Below, one piece after another: positions 7,478-14,564 of a DNA stretch of 64,000 nucleotides; the first letter of the stretch is position 1, and the number at the start of each line of letters is the position of its first letter. Both the position numbers and the translations under genes were made by a program. The stretch is from RYN-230 sp963717125 (GTDB lineage Bacteria > Actinomycetota > Actinomycetes > Streptosporangiales > Streptosporangiaceae), in contig CAVQVG010000001.1 of NCBI GenBank assembly GCA_963717125.1, positions 66,746 through 130,745 on the forward strand, read 5' to 3'. The notes beneath the pieces are model-generated. The model was not told where the DNA came from. It was given only the letters and a program-made list of their open reading frames with translations, and searched no databases.

Positions 7478-8599
7478 ATGTCCGCACCGAACAAGCAGTA
7501 CGACCCGGTGGGGGTGACGGCCCTGTCCACCGGGGAAGTCGCCCGCGCCCGGGATGAGGCGCTGGCGGCCATCGCCGCCGCGCGCACCCTTGACGAGCTC
7601 AAAGCGGCCCGGCTGGCGCACGCCGGTGACCGGTCACCGCTGGCTGCCGCCCGCGCCGAGATCGGCGCGCTGCCCCCGGCGGCCCGCGCCGAGGCAGGCA
7701 AGCGCGTCGGCGCCGCGCTGCGCGAGGTCAGCGACGCGCTCGCGGTCCGCCAGGCGGACCTGGAAGCCGAGCGGGACAAGCGGGCGCTGATCGATGAGGC
7801 GGTGGATGTCACGCTGCCCTGGGACCGGCAGCCACGCGGCGCCCGGCACCCGGTGACCACGGTCAGCGAGCGGCTGTCCGATGTGTTCGTCGCCATGGGC
7901 TACGAGATCGCCGAAGGCCCCGAGGTCGAAGCCGAGTGGTACAACTTCGACGCGCTCAACTTCCCGCCCGACCACCCGGCGCGGGAGATGCAGGACACCC
8001 TTTTCATGGCGGCCCCGGACGGGTCGGACCGGTCCGGGGTGGTGCTGCGCACGCACACCTCACCGGTGCAGATCCGGGCCATGCTGACCCGGCCGCTGCC
8101 GCTGTACGTGGTCAGCCCGGGCCAGTGCTACCGCAGCGACGCCCTGGACGCCACGCACAGCCCGGTGTTCCACCAGATCGAGTGCCTGGCCGTGGACGAG
8201 GGGCTCACCATGGCTGACCTGCGCGGCGCGATCCGCGCGTTCGTGGACGCGATGTTCGGCGAGGGGCTGCGCACCCGGCTGCGGCCCGACTTCTTCCCGT
8301 TCACCGAGCCGTCCGCGGACGTATCCATGGAGTGCCACATCTGCCGCGGCGCGTCCACCCGGCCGGGCGGTGCGCCGTGCCGGGTGTGCCGCTCCCAGGG
8401 CTGGATCGAGCTGGCCGGCTGCGGGATGGTGAACCCCCGGGTGCTGATCGCCTGCGGCATCGACCCGGACCGGTACAGCGGCTTCGCGTTCGGCCTGGGC
8501 ATAGAGCGGACCCTGATGGTCCGGGACGGGGTGGCCGACATCCGGGACACCCTGGAGGGTGACGTCCGGTTCAGCCGCGCGTTCGGGATGGAGGCCTGA
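7478..8599 (+). CDS. pheS: Phenylalanyl-tRNA synthetase alpha subunit
   Basis: PheS carries the class II catalytic core of the alpha2-beta2 enzyme charging tRNA-Phe. The N-terminal coiled coil (about 20-105) binds tRNA. The catalytic domain shows HPVTTVSERLSDVFVAMGY, DTLFM, LRTHTSPVQIR (motif 2 region), FFPFTEPSADVSM and GFAFGLGIERTLM (motif 3). Its 373 residues are normal. The stop overlaps the pheT start (TGATG), giving tight translational coupling between the two subunits. Confidence 0.97.
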   Translation: MSAPNKQYDPVGVTALSTGEVARARDEALAAIAAARTLDELKAARLAHAGDRSPLAAARAEIGALPPAARAEAGKRVGAALREVSDALAVRQADLEAERDKRALIDEAVDVTLPWDRQPRGARHPVTTVSERLSDVFVAMGYEIAEGPEVEAEWYNFDALNFPPDHPAREMQDTLFMAAPDGSDRSGVVLRTHTSPVQIRAMLTRPLPLYVVSPGQCYRSDALDATHSPVFHQIECLAVDEGLTMADLRGAIRAFVDAMFGEGLRTRLRPDFFPFTEPSADVSMECHICRGASTRPGGAPCRVCRSQGWIELAGCGMVNPRVLIACGIDPDRYSGFAFGLGIERTLMVRDGVADIRDTLEGDVRFSRAFGMEA

Positions 8600-11124
8600 T
8601 GCGACTCCCACTGTCCTGGCTGGCCGAGGCGGCCGGCCTGGAAGCCGGCCTCGATCCCGCCGACGTGGCCCGGCGGCTCACCGCGGCCGGCCTGGAGGTC
8701 GAGGCGGTGGAGCCGGCCGGGCAGGACATCACCGGGGTGGTGGTGGCCGAGGTGACCGCCATCGAGGAACTCACCGGGTTCAAGAAGCCGGTGCGGTACT
8801 GCCAGGTGAGCACCGGGGAAGGCGAGCCCCGCGGGGTGGTCTGCGGGGCGGTCAACTTCGCCGCCGGGGACCGGGTGCCGCTGGCGCTGCCGGGCGCGAC
8901 CCTGCCCGGCGGGTTCGAGATCAGCGCCCGGAAGACCTACGGGCACATCTCGGACGGGATGATCTGCTCCGCCGCTGAGCTGGGCATCGGCGAGGATCAT
9001 TCCGGCATCCTGGTGCTGCCGCCGGACGCGCCGCTGGGCGTGGATTTCGTGGCCTACGCCGGCCTGGCCGACCAGGTGCTGGACATCGCGGTGACCCCGG
9101 ACCGGGGCTACGCGCTGTCCGTCCGCGGCGTGGCCCGCGAACTGGCCATCTCCTACGCGCTGCCGATCCGCGACCTGGCCGACGCGGAGCTGCCGGACGA
9201 TGTCGCCGCGGTGTCCGCGGAGGTCTATCCGGCCAGCATCGAGGACCCCACCGCGTGCGACCGGTTCGTGCTGCGCGAGGTGCGCGGGTTCGACCCGGCG
9301 GCGCCGACCCCGCTGCCGATCCGGGTCCGGCTGGCGCGCTCGGGCATGCGGTCGGTGTCCCTGGCCGTGGACGTCACCAACTACCTGATGCTGGAGCTCG
9401 GCCAGCCGCTGCACGCGTTCGACCGGGACAAGCTGGACGGTCCCATCGTGGTCCGCCGGGCCCGCCCCGGTGAGCGGCTGGAAACGCTCGACCACGTGGT
9501 CCGCGACCTGGACCCGGAGGACATCGTCATCGCGGACTCCTCCGGCGCGATCTCGCTGGCCGGCACGATGGGCGGCCTGGCCACCGAGATCTCGGCCACG
9601 TCCAGCAACCTGGTCATCGAGGCGGCGCACTTCGACGCCCGGGGGATCGCCCGGGAGAGCCGCCGGCACAAGCTGTTCAGCGAGGCGTCCTACCGTTTCG
9701 AGCGGGGCGTGGACCGGGAGCTGCCGCTGCGCGCCACCGCGCGGGCGGTGTCCCTGCTGGCCGGCCTGGGCGGCGGCAGCGTGCCGCCGGGCGCTGCGCA
9801 CGCCTCGGTGGACGTGCCGGAGGTATCCATCGCGATGGCGGCCGGCTACCCGGACCGGGTGGCGGGCATGGTGTACGGCCAGGAGGCGGTGCTGCGCAGG
9901 CTGCACGAGGTGGGCTGCGTGGTGACCGAGCCCGCCAGCCAGCAGCTGGCGGTGCGGCCGCCATCCTGGCGGCCGGACCTGCGCCACCCGTGGGACCTGG
10001 CCGAGGAGGTTATCCGGCTGGAGGGCTACGAGAACATCCCGGTCCGGATGCCGCGGGCCACGGCCGGCCGCGGCCTCACCGACCCGCAGCGGCTGCGCCG
10101 GAGCACCGGCCGCGCGCTGGCCGAGGCCGGTTACACCGAGGTGCTCAGCCAGCCGTTCGGCTCGGCCGCGGACCATGACCGGCTGCTGCTGCCCGGCGAC
10201 GACCCGCGCCGCCGGGCGCCCCGGGTCGCCAATCCGCTGAACGACGACGAGCCGCTGCTGCGCACCACGCTGCTGCCCGGCCTGCTCCGGGTGCTGATGC
10301 GCAACATCGGCCGCGGGTTCGGCGACATCGGGCTGTTCGAGAGCGGCCGGGTCTTCCGCGAGCGGCCGGGCGGCCCGCGGACCGCGCCGATCCTGCCGGT
10401 GGACCGCCGGCCGACACCCGGGGAACTGGCCATCCTGGAGGCGGCGCTGCCCGACCAGCCGCTGCACATCGCGGCCGTGCTGACGGGGGAGCGGGAGCTG
10501 AGCGGCTGGTGGGGCACCGGGCGGCTGGCCGGCTGGCAGGACGCCATCGAGGCCGCCCGCGACGTGCTCCGCGAAAGCCGGGTCAGCTTCGAGATCCGCG
10601 CCGACCAGGCCGCGCCCTGGCATCCCGGCCGGTGCGCCGCGCTGTTCGTGCAGGCGGACGACGGCCGCGAGTGGCTGGCCGGGCACGCGGGGGAGCTGCA
10701 CCCGCGGGTTGTCGCCGCGTTCGGGGTACCCGCCCGGACCAGCGCGATGGAGCTGGATATGTCGCTCATCGAGGCGGCCGCGTCCCGGCTGCCGCCGGTC
10801 CAGGCGCCGGCGCTATCGGCCTACCCGCCCGCGACCCAGGACGTCGCCCTGCTGGTGCCGCTGCAGGTGCCCGCCGCCGCGGTGCAGGCCGCCCTGGTCG
10901 CCGGGGTGCAGGGCAGCGACTACCCAGGGCTGCTCGAGGATGTCCGGCTGTTCGACATCTACACCGGCGAACAAGCCGGGGCGGGACGCAAGTCGCTGGC
11001 GTACTCGCTGCGGTTCCGCGCCCCGGACCGCACGCTGACCGTGGAGGAGACGACCGCGGCCCGGGACGCCGCGGTGGCCGAGGCGGCCCGCCAGGTGGGC
11101 GCGGTGCTGCGCGGCCCGTCCTGA
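8599..11124 (+). CDS. pheT: Phenylalanyl-tRNA synthetase beta subunit
   Basis: An 841-residue beta subunit with the usual domain order. It has an N-terminal OB-fold tRNA-binding domain (about 40-150), the B3/B4 editing domain (about 210-390), the B5 domain (about 410-475), the catalytic-like core with PFGSAADHDRLLL and NPLNDDEPLLRTTLLPGLL, and a C-terminal anticodon-binding FDX-ACB domain ending KSLAYSLRFRAPDRTLT. It forms the heterotetramer with PheS and performs editing of mischarged tyrosine. It ends 8 bp before the convergent MFS gene on the other strand. Confidence 0.97.
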   Translation: MRLPLSWLAEAAGLEAGLDPADVARRLTAAGLEVEAVEPAGQDITGVVVAEVTAIEELTGFKKPVRYCQVSTGEGEPRGVVCGAVNFAAGDRVPLALPGATLPGGFEISARKTYGHISDGMICSAAELGIGEDHSGILVLPPDAPLGVDFVAYAGLADQVLDIAVTPDRGYALSVRGVARELAISYALPIRDLADAELPDDVAAVSAEVYPASIEDPTACDRFVLREVRGFDPAAPTPLPIRVRLARSGMRSVSLAVDVTNYLMLELGQPLHAFDRDKLDGPIVVRRARPGERLETLDHVVRDLDPEDIVIADSSGAISLAGTMGGLATEISATSSNLVIEAAHFDARGIARESRRHKLFSEASYRFERGVDRELPLRATARAVSLLAGLGGGSVPPGAAHASVDVPEVSIAMAAGYPDRVAGMVYGQEAVLRRLHEVGCVVTEPASQQLAVRPPSWRPDLRHPWDLAEEVIRLEGYENIPVRMPRATAGRGLTDPQRLRRSTGRALAEAGYTEVLSQPFGSAADHDRLLLPGDDPRRRAPRVANPLNDDEPLLRTTLLPGLLRVLMRNIGRGFGDIGLFESGRVFRERPGGPRTAPILPVDRRPTPGELAILEAALPDQPLHIAAVLTGERELSGWWGTGRLAGWQDAIEAARDVLRESRVSFEIRADQAAPWHPGRCAALFVQADDGREWLAGHAGELHPRVVAAFGVPARTSAMELDMSLIEAAASRLPPVQAPALSAYPPATQDVALLVPLQVPAAAVQAALVAGVQGSDYPGLLEDVRLFDIYTGEQAGAGRKSLAYSLRFRAPDRTLTVEETTAARDAAVAEAARQVGAVLRGPS

Positions 11125-11132
11125 TCGCGGCG

Positions 11133-12344
11133 CTACCCGTCGGCCAGCTGGGCGCGGGTCAGCGGCGCGGTGACCGGGCAGACCAGGAACGCGACGACCA
11201 GCAGCACGCCGGCCAGCGACAGGGCGCGCAGCACCCCGACGTGGTCGCCCAGGAAGCCGATGGACGGGGGCCCGGCCAGGAACGCCACGTACCCGATCGA
11301 TGAGGCCGTGCTCACCCGGCCGGCCGCGTACCGGGGGTTGTCGGCCGCCGCGCTCAAGCCGACCGGGAAGCCGAGCGAGGTGCCCAGGCCGAGCAGCACG
11401 GCGCCGGCCAGGGCCACCGGCAGGAACCGGCCGAAGATGATCAGCAGCAGGCCGGCCAGGGCGGTCGCCGCGCCGGCCCGCAGCATCCCGACCCGGCCGA
11501 ACCGGTCGATGAACCGCGGGCCGAACCACCGACCCGTGGTCATCGCGGCCAGGAACGTGGCGAGCGTGAGCGTGCCGAGCACCGGCGTCGCGTGATAGCC
11601 GGTGATGACCCCGAGGCTGAGCCAGTCGTTGCCGGTTCCCTCGGTGAAGGCCATGCACAGCACGAACAGGCCGATGAGCAGGGTCCGTGGCTCGGTCCAG
11701 GCGCGGAGCGGGCTGCGCCGCACGGCGGTGTCCGCCGGGTCCGCCGCGGCGTGCGGCAGGAAGTGGCGGGTGGCGGCGGGCACCGCGACGGCCACCGCGG
11801 CCGCCACCGCGAGCAGGTGCGCGGTGACCGGCACGCCCGCCGCGACCATGATGGCGCCAAGGCCGGCCCCGGCCACCGTGCCGATGCTCCACCCGGCGTG
11901 GAACCTGGTCATGATCGACCGGCCGAGGGCCTGTTCCACGGCCGCGGCCTGCACGTTCATCGCGACGTCCCAGTTGCCCGTGCCGAAGCCGAACAGGAAC
12001 AGGCCGGCCACCACCAGGGGGATCCCGTGCTGGTAGCCAACCGCCACGGTGGCCAGGCCGGTCGCTGAGATCAGCGACATCACCAGCACCGCGCGGCGTT
12101 CCCCGATCCTGGTGATGACCAGCCCGGACAGTGGCATCGCGATGGTCGAGCCGATGGCGACGCTGAGCAGGATCAGCCCGAGCACACCGGGGGAGACGCG
12201 CAACTGGCTGCGCACCTGCGGGATCCGGGCGGCCCAGCTGGCGAACGCGAAACCCGCGGCGATGAAGACGACGTAGACGGCGTTGCGGGCGCTGCGGACC
12301 CGCGAATCAGGAAAAACCGCCGTTATCGTCTGCACGGCCATCAT
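11133..12344 (-). CDS. MFS transporter (FucP/YbjJ-like)
   Basis: A 403-residue protein with about 12 hydrophobic segments and a loop between helices 2 and 3 reading GLVITRIGERRAV, a degenerate form of the MFS GxLaDrxGRR signature. FGFGTGNWDVAMNVQ and GWSIGTVAGAGLGA resemble the YbjJ/fucose-permease branch. It is probably a proton-coupled exporter or sugar permease, and the substrate is not predictable. It is convergent with pheT (8-bp gap) and shares the 322-bp upstream region with the next MFS gene. Its codon use is as G/C-rich as that of the core genes. Confidence 0.85.
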   Translation of the reverse strand: MMAVQTITAVFPDSRVRSARNAVYVVFIAAGFAFASWAARIPQVRSQLRVSPGVLGLILLSVAIGSTIAMPLSGLVITRIGERRAVLVMSLISATGLATVAVGYQHGIPLVVAGLFLFGFGTGNWDVAMNVQAAAVEQALGRSIMTRFHAGWSIGTVAGAGLGAIMVAAGVPVTAHLLAVAAAVAVAVPAATRHFLPHAAADPADTAVRRSPLRAWTEPRTLLIGLFVLCMAFTEGTGNDWLSLGVITGYHATPVLGTLTLATFLAAMTTGRWFGPRFIDRFGRVGMLRAGAATALAGLLLIIFGRFLPVALAGAVLLGLGTSLGFPVGLSAAADNPRYAAGRVSTASSIGYVAFLAGPPSIGFLGDHVGVLRALSLAGVLLVVAFLVCPVTAPLTRAQLADG

Positions 12345-12666
12345 GCTGCCACGCGGCGGCCTGGCGCCGGCGGCACGGGTGTCGGCGAGCGGGTGACTCC
12401 CTTCTAGAGAAGCCCAGCGGTCTGCCTCGGTATGTCATAGCGTTGACACTAGAGGTGGGCGAGTGATCACACTAAGTCATAATGCGGTGAACCCATGCTC
12501 TTGAGCTGACATGCACCCAGGCACGTCGCCGTGACAGGGGGTGTGCCACGCTATGCGGCAGACGACGGCGTCCCGTATTTCCAAGGCAATGCGGCGGGGG
12601 AGTCGTAGGAGGCGCAGAATCGTTAGCCGGGAATCTGGAAGGTCGCACCACCGGCAAGAGCGGCTG
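12345..12666 (+). other. Divergent intergenic region between two MFS genes
   Basis: 322 bp with visibly lower G+C than the flanks. It holds a TTGACA -35-like hexamer (12443-12448) and the 8-bp palindrome GTGATCAC (12463-12470). AGGAGG near 12608 has no ATG or GTG at proper distance. I see no further gene. The in-frame GTG at 12541 could extend the downstream MFS protein by 42 Arg-rich residues, which looks unlikely. Confidence 0.5.
12443..12473 (+). promoter_or_regulatory. Candidate promoter/operator of the MFS gene at 12667
   Basis: TTGACA (12443-12448) is followed 19 bp later by CACACT. The 8-bp palindrome GTGATCAC overlaps the -10 side, and the octamer-like ACACTAG/ACACTAAG occurs twice (12447 and 12469). 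This could be a repressor-controlled promoter. The -10 match is weak. Confidence 0.3.
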
Positions 12667-13881
12667 ATGGGGTCGGCCGAGCCACGCGCTACCTTTGCTG
12701 CCGTCTTCAGCCTCGGAGAGTTCAGGGCGTTGTGGAGCGGCCAGATCGTGTCGGTCGTCGGCGACCAGCTGGCCCGGGTCGCCATCACCTTGCTGGTTTT
12801 CGACCAGACGCATTCCGCGCTCCTGGCTGCGGTCGCCTTTGCCGCGAGCGTCGTGCCTTCTTTTGTCGGTGGACTGGTCCTGTCCGGCCTCGCGGATCGC
12901 TGGCCGCGCAGGCGAGTGATGATCGTCTGCGACCTGATCCGCACAGCACTGGTCGGCCTGATGACGCTGCCGTCGGTCTCCGTGTGGCTGCTGGTGCTGC
13001 TGCTGTTTCTGGTGACTACGGTGGGCGCACCGTTCAGCTCGGCGCGGGCGGCCCTCTACCCCGACATACTGGCTGGAGACCACTATGTCCTGGGCACGGC
13101 GGTCACGCAGACCACGATTCAGTTCGCACAGGTCATAGGTTTCGCCTCCGGGGGAGCGGCAGTGGCCTTCCTCGGCGTCCGGGCCTCGCTCGTGGTGGAT
13201 GCGGTGACCTTCATCGTGTCGGCGGTCATCGTCCGGTTCGGGGTTCGCGCCCGCCCTGCGGCTGGATCGGGACTTCACCGGGCCGGATCGGCGATCAGCG
13301 GCGTCCGCGCCGGGGTGCGTCTGGTGTTCACGTCGCCGGCGCTGCTTGGCCCGATGCTGTTTGGCTGGCTCTCCGCCTTTTACAACGTTCCGGAGGGAAT
13401 CGCCGCACCGCTCGCGCGGGACCTCGGTGGCGGTGATGTGGCGGTCGGCCTGATCCTCGCGGCAGCTGCCTTCGGTGCCTCGCTGGGCGGGTTGCTGTTC
13501 GGCCGGCTGGTCAGGCCGGCCCAGCGGCTACGCTGGATGAGCCCGCTGGCCGCGCTGAGCTGCGCTGTGCTCATGCTTTTCGTGTTTCGCCCGGCGCTGC
13601 CGGCCGCGCTCCTGATACTCACCGCGAGTGGCCTCTGTGGCTGTTACCAGCTGGCCGCCAGCGCCGCATTCGTCCGCGCCGCCCCCAGCGGGCAACGTAG
13701 TCAGGCGTTCGGCATCGCCCAGGGCGGGATGAATCTGGGGCAAGGTATAGCGATGATCCTGGCAGGCGCCGCGGCTCAGCATTACGCGCCGAGCGCAGTG
13801 ATCGCCACGGCCGGCCTGCTTGGTGTGATCGCGGCAGTTTCGGTGGCTATGTTCCGCCAGATCGAAGCGCACCAAGTTTGA
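12667..13881 (+). CDS. MFS exporter of the MFS_3 (EntS/drug-efflux-like) type
   Basis: A 404-residue protein with about 12 membrane segments starting FSLGEFRALWSGQIVSVVGDQ, typical of the MFS_3 branch that exports siderophores, macrolides or other small molecules. ALADRWPRRRVM-like sequence after helix 2 is the MFS loop signature. Codon use is clearly less G/C-biased than in flanking housekeeping genes, suggesting a different origin. ATG 12667 is chosen because similarity to the family begins there, and its ribosome site is poor. It is convergent with the micro-ORF array, 79 bp from its last unit, and is the only exporter next to it, so a role in exporting its product is possible but unproven. 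Confidence 0.85.
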   Translation: MGSAEPRATFAAVFSLGEFRALWSGQIVSVVGDQLARVAITLLVFDQTHSALLAAVAFAASVVPSFVGGLVLSGLADRWPRRRVMIVCDLIRTALVGLMTLPSVSVWLLVLLLFLVTTVGAPFSSARAALYPDILAGDHYVLGTAVTQTTIQFAQVIGFASGGAAVAFLGVRASLVVDAVTFIVSAVIVRFGVRARPAAGSGLHRAGSAISGVRAGVRLVFTSPALLGPMLFGWLSAFYNVPEGIAAPLARDLGGGDVAVGLILAAAAFGASLGGLLFGRLVRPAQRLRWMSPLAALSCAVLMLFVFRPALPAALLILTASGLCGCYQLAASAAFVRAAPSGQRSQAFGIAQGGMNLGQGIAMILAGAAAQHYAPSAVIATAGLLGVIAAVSVAMFRQIEAHQV

Positions 13882-13931
13882 CCGGCTGGGGGCTGTCGTA
13901 AGCCACCCTCCGGTCGGCCGCAACCCCAACT

Positions 13932-13949
13932 CGGGGTACCGGTACCTCG
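13932..13949. terminator. Hairpin between convergent MFS gene and micro-ORF array
   Basis: CGGGGTACC and GGTACCTCG form a 9-bp stem (one G.U) around a perfect GGTACC/GGTACC palindrome. It lies between the MFS stop and the last micro-ORF of the opposing array, the expected spot for a bidirectional terminator. There is no U-run, as is common in actinobacteria. Confidence 0.45.
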
Positions 13950-13960
13950 TATCGGGGTCA

Positions 13961-13984
13961 CTAGTCCCAGATGGTGTTGCGCAT
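13961..13984 (-). CDS. Micro-ORF copy D, heptapeptide MRNTIWD
   Basis: The last and most diverged unit of the array: ATG, six codons, TAG. It differs from the other copies by Val to Ile (GTC to ATC) and by TAG instead of TGA, so coding capacity is kept although the DNA beyond the stop no longer matches the repeat. AAGGAGG (plus-strand 13990-13996) sits 5 nt before the ATG. The product is unknown. Confidence 0.55.
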   Translation of the reverse strand: MRNTIWD

Positions 13985-14032
13985 GGCTGCCTCCTTGGCG
14001 GTGTGGTGGGTGGCGGGTTGGCCGGGCGGTGG

Positions 14033-14056
14033 TCAGTCCCAGACGGTGTTGCGCAT
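14033..14056 (-). CDS. Micro-ORF copy C, heptapeptide MRNTVWD
   Basis: A seven-codon ORF ending in TGA with AAGGAGG at plus-strand positions 14062-14068, 5 nt before the ATG. It is identical at nucleotide level to copy B. No in-frame start exists between it and the stop of copy B, so it would be made as a free heptapeptide. Confidence 0.55.
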   Translation of the reverse strand: MRNTVWD

Positions 14057-14104
14057 GGCTGCCTCCTTGGCGGTGTGGTGGGTGGCGGGTTGGCCGGGCG
14101 GTGG

Positions 14105-14128
14105 TCAGTCCCAGACGGTGTTGCGCAT
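14105..14128 (-). CDS. Micro-ORF copy B, heptapeptide MRNTVWD
   Basis: Identical to copy C, with AAGGAGG at plus-strand 14134-14140 and a 5-nt spacer. The spacing between successive stops and starts (48 nt) is too long for classic stop-start coupling, so each copy appears built for independent initiation. Confidence 0.55.
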   Translation of the reverse strand: MRNTVWD

Positions 14129-14176
14129 GGCTGCCTCCTTGGCGGTGTGGTGGGTGGCGGGTTGGCCCGGCGGTGG

Positions 14177-14200
14177 TCAGTCCCAGACGGTGTTACGCAT
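14177..14200 (-). CDS. Micro-ORF copy A, heptapeptide MRNTVWD (first in array)
   Basis: The first unit in the direction of transcription. Its upstream DNA does not match the repeat, yet it carries its own GAGGAGGG (plus-strand 14206-14213) and still encodes MRNTVWD, with a synonymous CGT Arg codon. This independent keeping of both ribosome site and peptide is the main evidence that the peptide matters. The same frame is open upstream to an ATG at 14368, so a 63-residue protein ending in MRNTVWD is an alternative reading for this copy only. Confidence 0.6.
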   Translation of the reverse strand: MRNTVWD

Positions 14201-14564
14201 GGATTCCCTCCTCACGATCTTGGCGGAGCCTCGTCTGCCTGCACATGTCGCCGGTCCAGCGGCTCCTGCCAGAGGCGCTATGAAATTTTGCCCGACAAGG
14301 ACGTAGTGGGCATAGCAGGCGTTCCGCTCGGGTGAGACTTGTGAAACTTGGGCGTCTTGCCATGCCATGTACTCATATCCTGGAGTTGCAGTCGGGTGGT
14401 AACGTAGAGCAGCGATCGTACGGTGCTGCCACGATTTTGGTCTCAGTGTGTAATGGGGGGTTGACAGGGGGCACATGCCGTCTGTGAAAATTCGGGGCAG
14501 CGCCCGTAACTGTCGTCGTGGACAGCAGGCGCGATGATCTTGTGTGCCCGTAGAGGAGGATGAC
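14201..14564. other. Divergent leader region between micro-ORF array and diguanylate cyclase
   Basis: 364 bp of lower G+C. On the plus strand TTGACA (14461-14466) is a possible -35 for the cyclase gene, with only weak -10 candidates (GTGAAA or TGAAAA near 14484). On the minus strand I see no convincing -35/-10 pair for the array. A weakly coding 63-codon minus-strand frame (14177-14368) crosses it. Confidence 0.4.

Larger units (their letters stand above)
13985..14200. repeat. Three 72-bp tandem repeats carrying RBS plus micro-ORF
   Basis: Units 13985-14056, 14057-14128 and 14129-14200. The first two are identical and the third has two differences (one inside the spacer, one synonymous in the Arg codon). 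Every unit holds, on the minus strand, a spacer, AAGGAGG, CAGCC and a 24-nt ORF. A fourth ORF (13961-13984) is the truncated next unit. 72 is a multiple of 3, so all plus-strand frames stay open too, but no plus-strand start has a ribosome site comparable to those on the minus strand. Confidence 0.9.

Noticed and set aside
8128..10701. 857-codon minus-strand ORF
   Set aside because: Antisense shadow of pheS-pheT, rich in Arg/Pro/Gly/His as expected from reverse-strand reading of G/C-biased codons.
12472..13278. 268-codon minus-strand ORF
   Set aside because: Shadow of the MFS exporter gene; charged low-complexity translation and no RBS.
13985..14200. CRISPR array
   Set aside because: The units are contiguous 72-bp repeats without unique spacers, and no cas genes are nearby.
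13971..14335. Plus-strand proteins with 24-residue repeats (MAASLAVWWVAGWPGGGQSQTVLR type) in three frames
   Set aside because: All three frames are open only because the 72-bp repeat is a multiple of three and has no stop. No plus-strand start has a ribosome site, while each minus-strand unit has a strong one.
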